From the NCBI RefSeq assembly GCF_028009165.1, contig NC_079242.1, positions 2,914,001 through 2,978,000 on the forward strand: a stretch of DNA of 64,000 nucleotides, read 5' to 3'. The notes beneath the pieces are model-generated. The model was given only the letters and a program-made list of their open reading frames with translations. It was not told the origin of the DNA and did no database searches. Each line of letters opens with the position of its first letter. The first letter of the stretch is position 1. The position numbers were made by a program, and so were the translations under genes. Shown one piece after another: positions 34,923-46,000 of this stretch. Source of the stretch: Akanthomyces muscarius (taxonomy: Eukaryota > Ascomycota > Sordariomycetes > Hypocreales > Cordycipitaceae).

Positions 34923-36382
34923 ATGAAAAACGCAGCTCAAGAAAAGAGGTAGGATAGGTATATAAATAGGTAGGGAAAACCTTACAGGCTTGGACTTGTG
35001 TATCTTTCTTTTTTATACTTGATCCATCTATAGTCGGCTGCTGCTACTGTCTCGTTTGTAGTTGGCGAGCAGTCGTTAAAATGTCCGTCTTGCCTAGGTA
35101 GGGATGGCAAACGGCACACAGTTCAAACGAACGGCACCCGCGACTTTTGGTACATATGGCAACGATTTGTTGTGACAGTGTCATCACTCTCCGGTTCTCC
35201 GCATGGCTTTGCTCTAAAACACAAGACCAGCTTGCACTCAACACATCCATATTTACTATTGCTACGTATACTTGTCCATACTGTAAGCTACCGACATCTC
35301 GCTCTTGGCTGATGAACCAAATACTGGAGCTGGCTTGGCACCAAAAGATGGGCGCTTGCAGCTCGTCCAGTCACAAGTCCAGGCGTTGAAAGCTGGGCGC
35401 TTACACGCTGGGTCATTTGGGAGCATCGGCCAATGAGGGACGAGCAGCCCTGGAGCTTGGGGACCGGCGATGGGAGAGGACGCAGGAGTGCCGGAGGCCC
35501 ACCTGGAGGCACTGGGCGATTGGGAACTACAGGGAGTCCAGGTGCCGGGGCGCAGCTGCAGCTGTCAATTTAGTGGTGGATGACGGGCTCTTTAGTGGAT
35601 TCTGGGCCCTAGTTGCCGCCCGCGTCGACCCCACAGACCCCTGCCCCGAGATGCTACTGGTGTGAGCCGTGAGGGGTTCGCCATTTGCTGCAGACACGAC
35701 CCAGGAGGAACAAGACGAATGGCACGGGCATTGGCCTTTCAACAAACACCTGCCCTCCGACAGATGCAATAATCTCGTCACTGAATTGTGCTGCAGCCCC
35801 CAATCCCACCCCTTAGCTTGCCCTGGTCTTGTCCAAGCCCCAATGCTACCTCGCCCCAGGTCGAGCTCCTCGGCTGGCCCAGCTTGTCCAGAGTCCAGTT
35901 ACCTGCGGCCTCCATACGTAAACCCGCCCAGCCCTCCTACCTCGACTTTTTCCCCTTCCCCTCTGCACCGTCTTCTGTTTCTCGTGACAGCTTCTGTCTG
36001 CCGTTGCCTGAACCGTCCTCTTCCTCATTTAACCCTGCGATAGTGATATTCGCCAATTTTTTATACCTCTTCCTCCTTCGCAAGCAGCTCAGATACCAAG
36101 ATCCTAGCGCGCCAGGCGGCCTGTTCTGCGGCCCGTTGGAGACACCCCGCCACAAACGGCAGCCCGAAGCAAGTCTGTATCACCAACAAGAGGCAACCGG
36201 CCGCGCGACTCTGCTCTAGAATTTTACCTCTGCGCAAATATTCCTCGCGCCTTGCCCTCTATCCAGAGCTGCAATCGTCAAGCACACCGAGTAGATTGCG
36301 CTGCGCTGTGCGCCACCCGCTACCTACTGCTTGCCCTGGCCTGACAATACACAAGCTCCGAGCCCAAAATAACGGCGAAACA

Positions 36383-39300
36383 ATGGAGACTGCTAGCCGT
36401 GGCATTCCTGACCAGGAAATGTTCCTGAGCAGGCCTGCCCCAGAAGATGGAGGCGACAGCCCGACCGTCGAGCCTCTGCGCATCTTCAAGCCCACCAGTC
36501 CTCAACCAAACTCGCGCACTTCGTCCACCTCAAACAGCAAGCCTGCCTTTCCTCTCCCGCCAGGCGCATCTAGCTCCGCCGCACCTTTACCATTCCCGGA
36601 CGACGACGATGTCCACAGACCGACTCCTGCAAAGCCCTACGGAGCTGCTTATAACGATACCGCGCCTCGTCTAGATACTAGTCCAACCGATAGACGGCCT
36701 GGTCTCGCCGAACGCCGTGGCGCTGCTCCCAAGGTGATTCATTCGCCTTCCAGTCCTGACTCTGACCAAGGCCTGTTCGCTCGGCCACTCAAGGAGCAAG
36801 CTCGCCCAGCAGCACAGCCCTCAGTTTATTCCAACTACCAGAACAAGACTTACTATCCACCACCTGGAGCTGCTGCCTCATCGTCTTCTGCCTCTTCCAG
36901 CTCATTGCCGCAGCCCGCAGCTGTCAATCATCTGAGACAGTCTGATCCCGCCGTCAATCGATTTCCGTCGACGGCCTCGAACTCGACCACGAAAGCCACT
37001 CGGGGCTCTCCTCCACCCCCCGAGACCCCAATTGTCGAACCCGGCGTCATCCCCGGCGGAGGTATTGAGGCCCGCTATGCTGCCTCTGGCATTTCTGGCA
37101 CCGCGACACTGACAAGCCTCCAAGCTAGCCAAGCGCAGAGCGCTGCAGCTGCCCAGAGACTCGCGCAATATGGCAACCAGGCGCCTCAACCCCAGCGGCC
37201 ATGGACACCGACAGAGACACCCGACCAGGCCCCTTCTGGTCCTCCCACAGTCTACCAAGGGTCAAATGTCATATCGAGCCCTCAGCCTCAGAGAACCCAG
37301 ACCGCACCTCCCCCGCAACCTACTCCGGCTCAGGGCAACCAGAGCGATCAACAAGTCCAAGTTAGCGTTTTGGAGCAGGATTTTCAACGCCTCGGCACCA
37401 GCTCGCCACCACCGGCATACTCAAGCGTCAACCCGGGGGGAAACTCGCAATACCCAAATGAAAAGCGCCGACCGCAACAAAATGGTCCCGCTCGCCCAGC
37501 AACAGCTGCCCCGCAGCTATCACAGACGAATGGCGCAGCTTCGAGTCAAAAACCGGCTGCTTCGAGCTCAGCCGCCGCTGCCTCTGCCGCTGCCGGTCCT
37601 GCCAATGGCGCACCGATGCTCTCTCCAGCTCTGCAGCACCCAGGCCATCCTGCTTTTGCGAACGATCCTCGGCCGGAGCAGAACGGTGTGCCTCCGCAGA
37701 ATGGTCCCGCGCCCGATACCCAGACGATAGGCCCTGGACCAGCTTCACCACCGCCACTCCCAGAAGGATGGATTGCCCACCTCGATCAAAACTCTGGTCA
37801 ATACTATTATATCCATGTTGCAAGTCAGGCTACGCAATGGGAGTTTCCCAAGGGTCCAAACCCTATCCAGTCCGAACCAACGCCTCTATCCCCAACCGCT
37901 TCAACATACGGAAATCCGCTCATGTCGCCTGTATTCGGCAAACAAAGCCTAGCCTCGCCGATGTTTCCTCCCCATACTCCAGGCTATGCCGAGAGTATAA
38001 TGAGCGTGGCCGTTTCCCAAGCACCCACTGCCGGTTTCACTGGCCCTCCTCCCTCTGCTGGCGTGGACATGTATCGAGTTCAGCCGACAAATGGCGTCTA
38101 CTTTGGGCCATACCTGCGCTACGTCAACATGGACATCGAAAAGGGCATCTGGCATGGCAGCATACTGATTGTTACGGATTCGCCTCAACCACCTACCATT
38201 CACATCCACCTTAGCGATGATTTGTCCCCGAGCCCAAGGCAGTTGGAGCCTCGTGCTATTTACACTCACCAAAGATGGAGCTTCTACAAATACGACATCG
38301 ATCTACAGATGGGTGAAGGAGGTACTGAAAGATGGACATATGCTGTTACTTCGCATCTTGGATGCACTCGGTACGAATTCGTCGTTGCTGGCCGACATGA
38401 AACAGGTTGGCGATTTATTGCCCACTCTGGAAACGACTTTGCTGCCAGTACATCCCAAAATGAACGCGCCAAGCTCGGCGGTGTCGGCTTTATGTGGAAG
38501 GACGTCTTGCAGAAGAATGTCGACTGTGGAGGTTTCCATGCCCAGCTGGGCCTGGGAGACCAAATCTACGGAGATCGACTGTGGAAAGAGGTACCTCTTC
38601 TGAGGCAATGGCTCGCCATGAGCGGACGCGATAACAAAAAGAGCACCCAATGGACGGCGCGTCACGAGGAAGATGTCTCGCACGCCTACTTTCACTACTA
38701 TACCAGCCATTTTGATCAACCATTCTTGCGCGAAGCGTTTGCGCAGATCCCTCATGTCCTGCAAATCGACGATCACGATATATTTGATGGATATGGATCA
38801 TATCCCCAGTACATGCAATCTTCACCCGTTTTCAAGAACATTGGTCGCATTGCCACTGAGATGTATCTGCTATTCCAGCACCATACAACGGTAGATATCA
38901 TGAGAAACGTCAGGACGGATCATGATGTTTTTACCATCACTGGAACTGGTTGGCATTTTGTCAAATATCTCGGCCCTGCCATGGCCGTGGTCGGAACCGA
39001 CTGTCGGTCCGAACGAACACAGGCGCGTGTCATGGCCGGACCTACATATCAAGGCATCTTTCCAAAGGTGGCGACTCTTCCACCCAGCGTTCAGCACGTG
39101 GTGTGGATGGTGTCTGTGCCACTCGTCTTCCCTCGACTGGAAGCTGTTGAAAGTATTGCCAACACCGTCGCGGCTGGCAAAAAGGCTGTAAACACAACGT
39201 ACAACATCCTCGGTAAGGTTACTAGCTCGGTCGCAGGTGTTGTCGGCGGCAAAGAGGTTGTGGCCCAAGGCTTCTCGCAAGTCAAGAAAGCTGTGGGTAA

Positions 39301-40004
39301 AACTGGACTCATGGGCAATGTGCTCAACCAGTTTGGAGAGCTTGACATCCAAGAGGTACTCAAGGATATGTGGACTCACGATACCAAGGATCTGGAGCGT
39401 ACGTACTTTATTCGTACGCTGCAAGGAATCGCACAGCAAAAGGGGGTTCGTATGACATTCCTTTCTGGGGGTAAGTCTTTTCTCATCTTTGTTGAGCAAT
39501 ACCTGAGACTAATGCGAAATAGATGTCAATTCAGCTGGCGCTGGCCTCGTCCACGATCCCACCCATCCTGGCGACCACAAGACCATGTACCAGATTATCA
39601 CCTCGCCAATTGTGGCGGCGCCTCAAGGTGGCTACGTGTTGAAGCTCTTGCATAACCAAAAGACGCTTTACGTGCCCCAAAACGGCCAAAAGTCTACTCA
39701 CGAGGTATCCGACACCAAGGAGGACATGATGGAGATATTCCACAACGATGCGAGCGGGAGCGTGCGAGAGCTCAAGAAGCTCATGGGCCGCAGAAACTAT
39801 GCGGCCTTTGTCGCCTACGACCAAGAGGCAGTCCTGGCGCAAAACCAGCCGCCGTTCAGCCCCAACCCCAGCATCAACAGCTCGCAGCATGGACTCAGCA
39901 AGCTGAGCTTGGCTGTCGACTTTGTCGTGCAGGGAGACGGACCGTACGCAGCCACGACCAAGTACGGACCGGTCATTATCCCGCATCTTGAATTCGGCAG
40001 ATAG
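36383..40004 (+). CDS. WW-domain PhoD-like phosphatase
   Basis: Large protein with a disordered Pro/Gln/Ala-rich N-terminal half, a single WW domain and a C-terminal PhoD-like metallophosphatase domain. Exons 36383-39470 and 39523-40004 give 1189 residues. The WW domain starts at LPEGWIAHLDQNSGQYYY, and its second Trp lies in QATQWEFPKGP (about residue 490). The PhoD-like part contains GLGDQIYGD, IDDHDIFDGYGS and, across the intron, MTFLSGDVNSAG, which fit metal-binding positions of the family. Substrate is unknown; PhoD relatives are phosphodiesterases or alkaline phosphatases. No signal peptide or membrane segment is evident, so it is probably cytosolic. The start METASRGIPD at 36383 is preferred; an in-frame ATG at 36296 would add 29 residues. 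Confidence 0.85.
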
Positions 40005-40406
40005 TCTAACGGGGGAGAGAGCGTGTGATTTGATGGCGCGAGATTTTTGTGCAATGATTTACGGTTCATGTTGGATATACCTTGGATTAGATTGAAGCTG
40101 CTTGGCGAATACGGATCACTTTTTTCATCTACTTTGTTATTTATACTCTAAGATTTCTGATGTTTGTAGTTGGTTGCTAGGCGGCACTCTCGAATTGAAT
40201 AATAATTATTTTAAACACTGCCATGATGTGGCTGTTTATGTCTTTGGATTAAGCTATATGATTTGTATCTCGTTATATGTTCGGTTTTTCTATTCTGTGT
40301 CATTTTCGGGTCATCATGGGTCATCACTGGCCCATATATCTTCCCATTCCGTCGTCCAATCTTTAGTCCTTTCTTTCTTCCTTCCTCGTTCTTTTTTTTC
40401 TTCTTC
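40005..40406. other. Convergent spacer WW-PhoD / SEC53
   Basis: 402 bp between converging stops, AT-rich with T-runs on the plus strand near 40390-40400. No motif was seen. Confidence 0.5.
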
Positions 40407-41233
40407 TTACAGGCCAAAGACCTCCTTGAGGATGGTCATGGTGTCCTCGGGCCCTTTGACCGAGTGGCCGATGGTGCGGGGATCCTCGTAGATTTCGTAG
40501 TCGTTGCCGCCCTTGGCCGTCTTGTCGCCGAAGAAGTGAATGTTCTTGTAGGTGATGCCGTTGGGCTTCTTGGCCTCGGTCTCGAGGTGCTTGAGGCAGT
40601 ATGTCTTGTCCCAGCCGGTGGGGAAGACGTCAAAGGAGATTTGGCCGCCGATGGAGAAGCTGGACGGACACGCGGTTTCGTTAGTCTTGGGTCCAAGAGA
40701 AGCGAGGGGGGCAGAAGAAGAGGAGGGGGGGTTGCATACGTCAGACCGAGATGGCCAAACTTTTCCTTGAGGACCTCGACAAACTTCTCCCTCACCTTGG
40801 CGCCCTTGTCGTACGCCTCAAACTCGTTGCGCTCCTTGTTGCTCGCGTTGCGGCCGACGGGGCTGATGTTGATCATGCCGTTGCGGAACTCGATGAAGGT
40901 GCCGCGCTTGACGGGGATGTCGAGGTCGGCAATGTAGTGCAGGACAAAGTTGGCGAGCTGCTGGTACTGGGCCTCGCCGATCCACTGGATGAAGCTGTTG
41001 GAGGGCAGCGCCTGGCCGAGCTTGAAGGCCGTGAGGCCGTTCTCGGAGAAGCAAAAGTCAAAGAGCGTCGTGACGGGCGCCCCGGCGGGGCCGCCGAGCT
41101 GCTCCTCCTGCTTGACGAGGTCGGAGCCGCCGACGAAGCCGATGGCGCACTTTTGGCGCAGGGCGCGCAGGATGGCGAGGATCTCGGGGGAGGCGCCCTA
41201 GGAGGGGTCGAGGTTAGATTCACCTTGTTGGTT

Positions 41234-41270
<37 letters not shown>

Positions 41271-41421
41271 TCAAAGACGACGACTGAGGGGAGGGACAAG
41301 AAAGGCGATTGCTTACCAGACGGGCGGGAGTGAGGGTGCCGTCGACGTCAAAGAGGCAGATGGTGTCCTTGAGGGGACGCTCCTCAAGAGGGGGGTAGGT
41401 CGCGACAGCAGGAGCAGCCAT
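40407..41421 (-). CDS. SEC53: Phosphomannomutase
   Basis: Converts mannose-6-phosphate to mannose-1-phosphate, the precursor of GDP-mannose for N- and O-glycosylation, GPI anchors and cell-wall mannans; cytosolic. Exons 41317-41421, 40740-41197 and 40407-40659 give 271 residues. The HAD-type nucleophile motif [11 protein letters not shown] lies at the end of exon 1. [19 protein letters not shown] and [14 protein letters not shown] follow, all hallmarks of eukaryotic PMM. Intron 1 (41198-41316) contains a 32-T run on the plus strand, that is, poly-A in the sense strand, an unusual mononucleotide tract for a small intron. Expected essential. The gene lies just downstream of the exchanger on the same strand. 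Confidence 0.96.
41236..41267. repeat. Mononucleotide run of 32 T inside SEC53 intron 1
   Basis: Thirty-two uninterrupted T on the plus strand (A in the sense of SEC53), about 50 nt after the 5' splice site. Length may be polymorphic or partly a sequencing artefact. Confidence 0.85.
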
Positions 41422-42205
41422 GGTGTAGGTTATGATGTTTGTCGGTCGGCGGAATAGAGGGGCTTCTACTGCAGTGTCAGTGTCAATTGGTCCATTTGAA
41501 AAGAGGCAATGAATTTTTGCTCGTACCTACAGTGACCGGCACTTTCGCTTTAGACAGGCTCAAAAGAACAGAAAACGCACAGGTAAGGTGGGAGGGAGGT
41601 GGGAGGCAGATGAGGGGTCCAGAATCAGTTTTGGAGGGGTAGCTTCGGGCCGCTCAGGCGGTGTGTGCGAAAAAAGGTTGGGCCACTAATCGGCGTCCGG
41701 CCAGGGGCGTGTCTTGACAATGAGGGGCACCAACGGGGGGACGAGGAGCGCTAATACGCACACAGACAGCTGAATTGGTTGAATAACGGCATCGTGGCGG
41801 GTCAAATGTTCACAATTTCATGAAGCTATGCATCTCAATAATATTTTTTAATTTTTTCTCCCTTTTAAGTTGATGGCGTCCGCTCTGCACAGGTAGCCAT
41901 CCATCCTAGAGTACACACGCTGGCATCACCGAGGTGTCTGAGCTTCCTCTCTACACCCACCATCAAACAGTCAAGACAGGCATCAGAGCTAAATTTGGCT
42001 GATATTGAATTGTTAAGCTGAAGCAGTCTCGCTCTCTGTACCAAACCGACACAGGCAGTTTCTATGCAACAACTGCGTGCGTCACACCTCCAACTCTGTC
42101 TGAGAATCACTCCATTTCTTGCAACCCATCTTGCCCGTTGAAACCAAGAAACGCCAATCCAAGATGCAGGCAAGCCTTTCAATACCGCTAAACAAGAAAA
42201 GAAAA
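41422..42205. promoter_or_regulatory. SEC53 promoter region and 3' flank of the exchanger gene
   Basis: 784 bp between two minus-strand genes. The right part should be the 3' UTR of the exchanger, the left part the promoter of SEC53. No specific element could be assigned. Confidence 0.5.
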
Positions 42206-45200
42206 CTATGAACTCTTTGAACCGCCCCAGACGCCGCTCACCTCCATGGCTACATTCATGGCCGTACTGATTGACCATACCGCAATCAACGCCCAGCCAA
42301 TCTTGCGGCTCAGCACCCATTTGTTCAGCGGCACAGCCACCAGCAGTCCAATCAGAATGACTATCAGTGTCACAGACGAGACGAGCAGCGTGCCGCCAAT
42401 CTTAACAGGATACGGTCCGTAGTGCACAGGTCGGTCGGGATGCTTTTTCCTCTCCTGGTTGGCGCCCTGCACCATCATCAGGACACCACCTATACCAATG
42501 CCCAGCAAAATATTCAACAGAGGACCACCAAAACATGCAGACCTGTCCATGTTAGCTTGATTCTTCCTTTCGCCTCGCTTTCTCTACTCACAATGCCATT
42601 ACAGGGTGGCCAAGCCGGGCCACGGTAATATCAGCCACCAAATCGCCAACGCTGTTGCCCGCTGCAAAAATGGTAAGCCCAAGGAGAGCTTCCGAAATGT
42701 CCAGCACAACACCGAGCGTCTGCAAGACACCAACCACCTCGCCGGCAATGGTCGAAATCCACGCAATGCTGATCACGAATCCCATAAAGCACAAAGTATA
42801 GTGATGCTTGGGCCGGATATGCTCGACCGTGATGAAGACCAGCAGCGCGAGCAAGACCAGCGACAACAGCAACGAATACAGCACCATCTTGACGAGTGTT
42901 CTCCTTGGATTTTGCCACTCGTCCAATTGGTTTACCCATACGATAAACACGGCGAACAGCGGCCCCGTGAACAACTGCACGCAGACAAGCCACCTGTTCC
43001 ACGTCCCAGGGTCGGCGGTACTGTTGCCGGCTGAAGGAAAGTCCGATAATGTCTTGTTCGCGACAGCTGTGGGCGCCCCGTCAGCTGCAGATGATGGATT
43101 GACCAGAGTATTCTCGTTTGTCAGAGCTTGCAAGCGCGGTGACGGCCGGCACGACGAAGAACAACTGTTGCTGCGAATCTCATGGTCCCGGTATCTTTGC
43201 CACTCTGCGTTACCTTCTCGCTGGCCGTTCAGCTGAGCTAACCGGTCAACACTATACGAAGTGCCATCGAGACCAGATTGTGATGCTATGGTCACATCAG
43301 TGTGGTCGTCCTCATCCTCTTCCGGCTCAACCACAGGCAGCGTCAAGACCAGCAGGAAGATACTAGGAACAGAGATGGTGCTGACAAACCTATCCCACCA
43401 CGTCTTGCTACGCCAGCCCTGTAGTGTTGGAAACAGAGTGGCTAGAATAATGTGCGGCGGTGGCAAGATAGAATACGGCCACCAAAAGACAGGCTTCGGT
43501 TCAGCAATGCAGTCGCAGTCTCGCAAAGAGCCAGGCACCTCGACTCGTCGTGCTACAGGAGAGGGAAGCATGAATTCGCTGGGCTCGGCGTTCGGCGATG
43601 GTGTGAGCAACACTGGGGAGTCGGTAAATTGGGGAAACGGCGAGGTGGGTGCTGAGCCGTCGCTGGGGCCGCCTTGCCGCGTAGGGGGTCGCACCACAAG
43701 CAACGGCAGCTTCGGACGAGCCTGACCCTCGGTCGTTCCGCTCGTCGACACCGAAGAGACTGATGAAGCATTGGTTGGAGGAGGGGCTAGGTTTCCATCC
43801 ACAATGTAGGATGGAGAAGGCCATGACGGTTTGGTAGCGTCCTCTGGTTGCTCTGTCCCTTGTCCGTCATCGCTCATGTCTGCCGTTTCAGTGATTACTC
43901 CAGGCGCAGTACATGATGAAAATGCTCGCCCGCGTCCATGCCCGCTGGGGTCGAAATGAGGATCGGGGTGCGAGCGAGCACCACCAGAGGGCTCGGCAAC
44001 CGAGGTGCCGCGGCGTCGTTGCTGAGGGACATGGCTAACGGAATGGCTCCGGCTCGGCATATTGGAAAGCTGCCAGTTGCTTTCACGCTGAAGTTGAGCA
44101 AGCGCGGATCGGAACTCCAAAGCGCCGACAAGACTGGGTCGAATTGCTGTCTTGGTATTCCGCCGGTTTCGACTCGTTCGCAAGACTCGCATGCTCCTGG
44201 AGACTTCTGCAGCAACCATTCTCTCATGGTCTTGCGCCTGCTCGTCAACTGCCTCGTCCCAATTTTGACCTTCGAGTTCAATGCGCGGACCAGCTTCCAA
44301 GGCAGAGATGTCAGGCGTGCGCTGCTCCGGGGCGCCATGGGTGCGGTCAACGTCGTCAGGGTCGTCGCGGTATGGCTCGCCAGCCAACTCGTCGCCAGAT
44401 TGGCTGGTGGAGCCGTAGAAATGGCTGCGAGCTTCGCCTTCACGACGAAGTCGCAGCTTTCTGCGTGAATAATACCAGTGCCAGCCAACAACGGTGGCTA
44501 CATACAGCATGTAGAAAGCAATCATGGTCCAGCACTCCCAAAAGTGCAGGCTTCCATCAGCTAGAAAGATCATGGTAAACACGACGGCCACAATGAGGAA
44601 GCATATGTCTCGCACGTAAGATCTTCTGTCGACTTTGAATTCGCGTACCAGAGCCATCGACCCTGCGACGACACCGCTGATGAAGCAGGCAGCGCCGAGC
44701 AGCTCACCGACGGCCATACTGGCGCTGTTAGACGCCATGGCGGCCAATGTGCTGAAGACGTCGGGTGATCCATTGCCGAGGGCTAGGAACGTCACGCCTG
44801 CGAAGCTTTCACTCAGCCGTAGAATGGTGGCGATGGTGCTGAGGTTGACGCTAAAGAAGTCGCTCGCAGCAATGCCAATGGTAGTGAAAAGCATGCCGAG
44901 CCAGAGGACAATGATAATGAACGCAACCGGTTGCGCATGGCCCAGTTTGCAGTAGTAGAGGTCCAAGTACGATATGAGGCCGGCATCGTCATCTTTGCAG
45001 TACTTTTTGACAAAGGCACATTGGTCCTTGACGGAGCGAACTTCTCGGCACTGCGGCTCGGCGTGCTTGCTCCGAGACACAAGATGGGGCGCGGGATCGT
45101 ACGTAAGGGCTCCTGGCGCTGAAGGGTGATATGTATGCGCAAGAAATGAATATGCAGTGAGAATTGAGATAATCAGGAGCGTAACGACGAACGGCCGCGT

Positions 45201-45239
45201 GCTGAGACGTTGGCGGCCTCTAGCTAGGACTGCAGCCAT
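42206..45239 (-). CDS. Cation/calcium exchanger (CCX/NCLX-like)
   Basis: Membrane exchanger of the Ca2+:cation antiporter superfamily, nearest in motif to the CCX/NCLX branch and to yeast Ecm27. Exons 42592-45239 and 42206-42542 give 994 residues. A signal-anchor-like helix starts near residue 18. Two blocks of transmembrane helices carry the alpha repeats: LALGNGSPDVFS (about 155) and AAGNSVGDLVADITVAR, which continues across the intron into ALSACFGGPLLNILLG. Between the blocks lies a long, probably cytosolic, loop of about 400 residues rich in Ser, Pro and Arg. The start MAAVLARGRQRLSTRP at 45239 precedes the first helix; the frame is open further up to 45479 but that part looks non-coding. 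The target organelle is not evident. Confidence 0.88.
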
Positions 45240-46000
45240 AGTGCCGACATAGGCATCGCGGGATTGCGACGGGTTGGAGCTGCGACGTGAGAAGTTGAGA
45301 CGGGACAATAACGCATACGTCGAGTATATTAGTGAGGGAGTTGAGCAACCCCGAAATCTCAGGAAGCTATCATGCGAGGGGCAGAGTTGTGCGGATGGTG
45401 ACGTGATGGGCAAGTCGGTGGTAAAACGGCAATTGGCATAAACGGCCTGGTCCAATTTAAGCCGAAGTCCTGGCACCACCCACTGCAGTGCGTCAGTGGG
45501 CAGCCGGCGCCATGATACAGCGCATTGGCGGCCCTGAAACTGGCCTGGCGTGGGTGTTGTGGTGCGTGTCTACAGTGGGGTAGCGGCCTCCGGCGCCACT
45601 GTAATAAAGCAGGTACAGCGATTGGGTGGCTGACCGCCTGATAACATGCCTGACCGAGTGCTTGGCACAGCTTGTGGCTTGACTCACGTGTGGCGCTGCA
45701 GAACTACAGTGGGGAGGCATGGCAAACATGGTTGGACTTGGGCTGCTGGCAATCTCGATGCCTGAGAATCAAGACTGCAAGACCGCCACGCAGTCCCGCT
45801 GCCGCCGTGCACTAGCCACACTTCAGCGCGCCACTTTGTGTACAAGCCTTACTGAAAGGGCACTTTGTTTACTTCGTTGGTAAGCCGGTGAACCAGGGCA
45901 ACACCACAACCACTTCAGCGACAGACGCGACACAGGGCCTTTCCTTGGCCGAAAATCTGCTCCTCATCACGGCTGCTCTCCCCTTACGCTCCCTTTCAAA
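45240..46000. promoter_or_regulatory. Divergent promoter exchanger / BRN1
   Basis: 761 bp. A near-MCB ACGCGAC lies close to 45925, some 75 bp before the BRN1 ATG. No other element was assigned. Confidence 0.45.

Larger units (their letters stand above)
34281..36382. other. Divergent intergenic region MSH3 / WW-PhoD gene
   Basis: About 2.1 kb. It holds the two ACGCGT boxes, a GGT/TGG-rich simple repeat at 34801-34922, AGGTA motifs at 34950-34975 and about 35093, and from about 35750 a pyrimidine-rich leader for the PhoD gene. The open frames here are motif-free. Confidence 0.55.
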
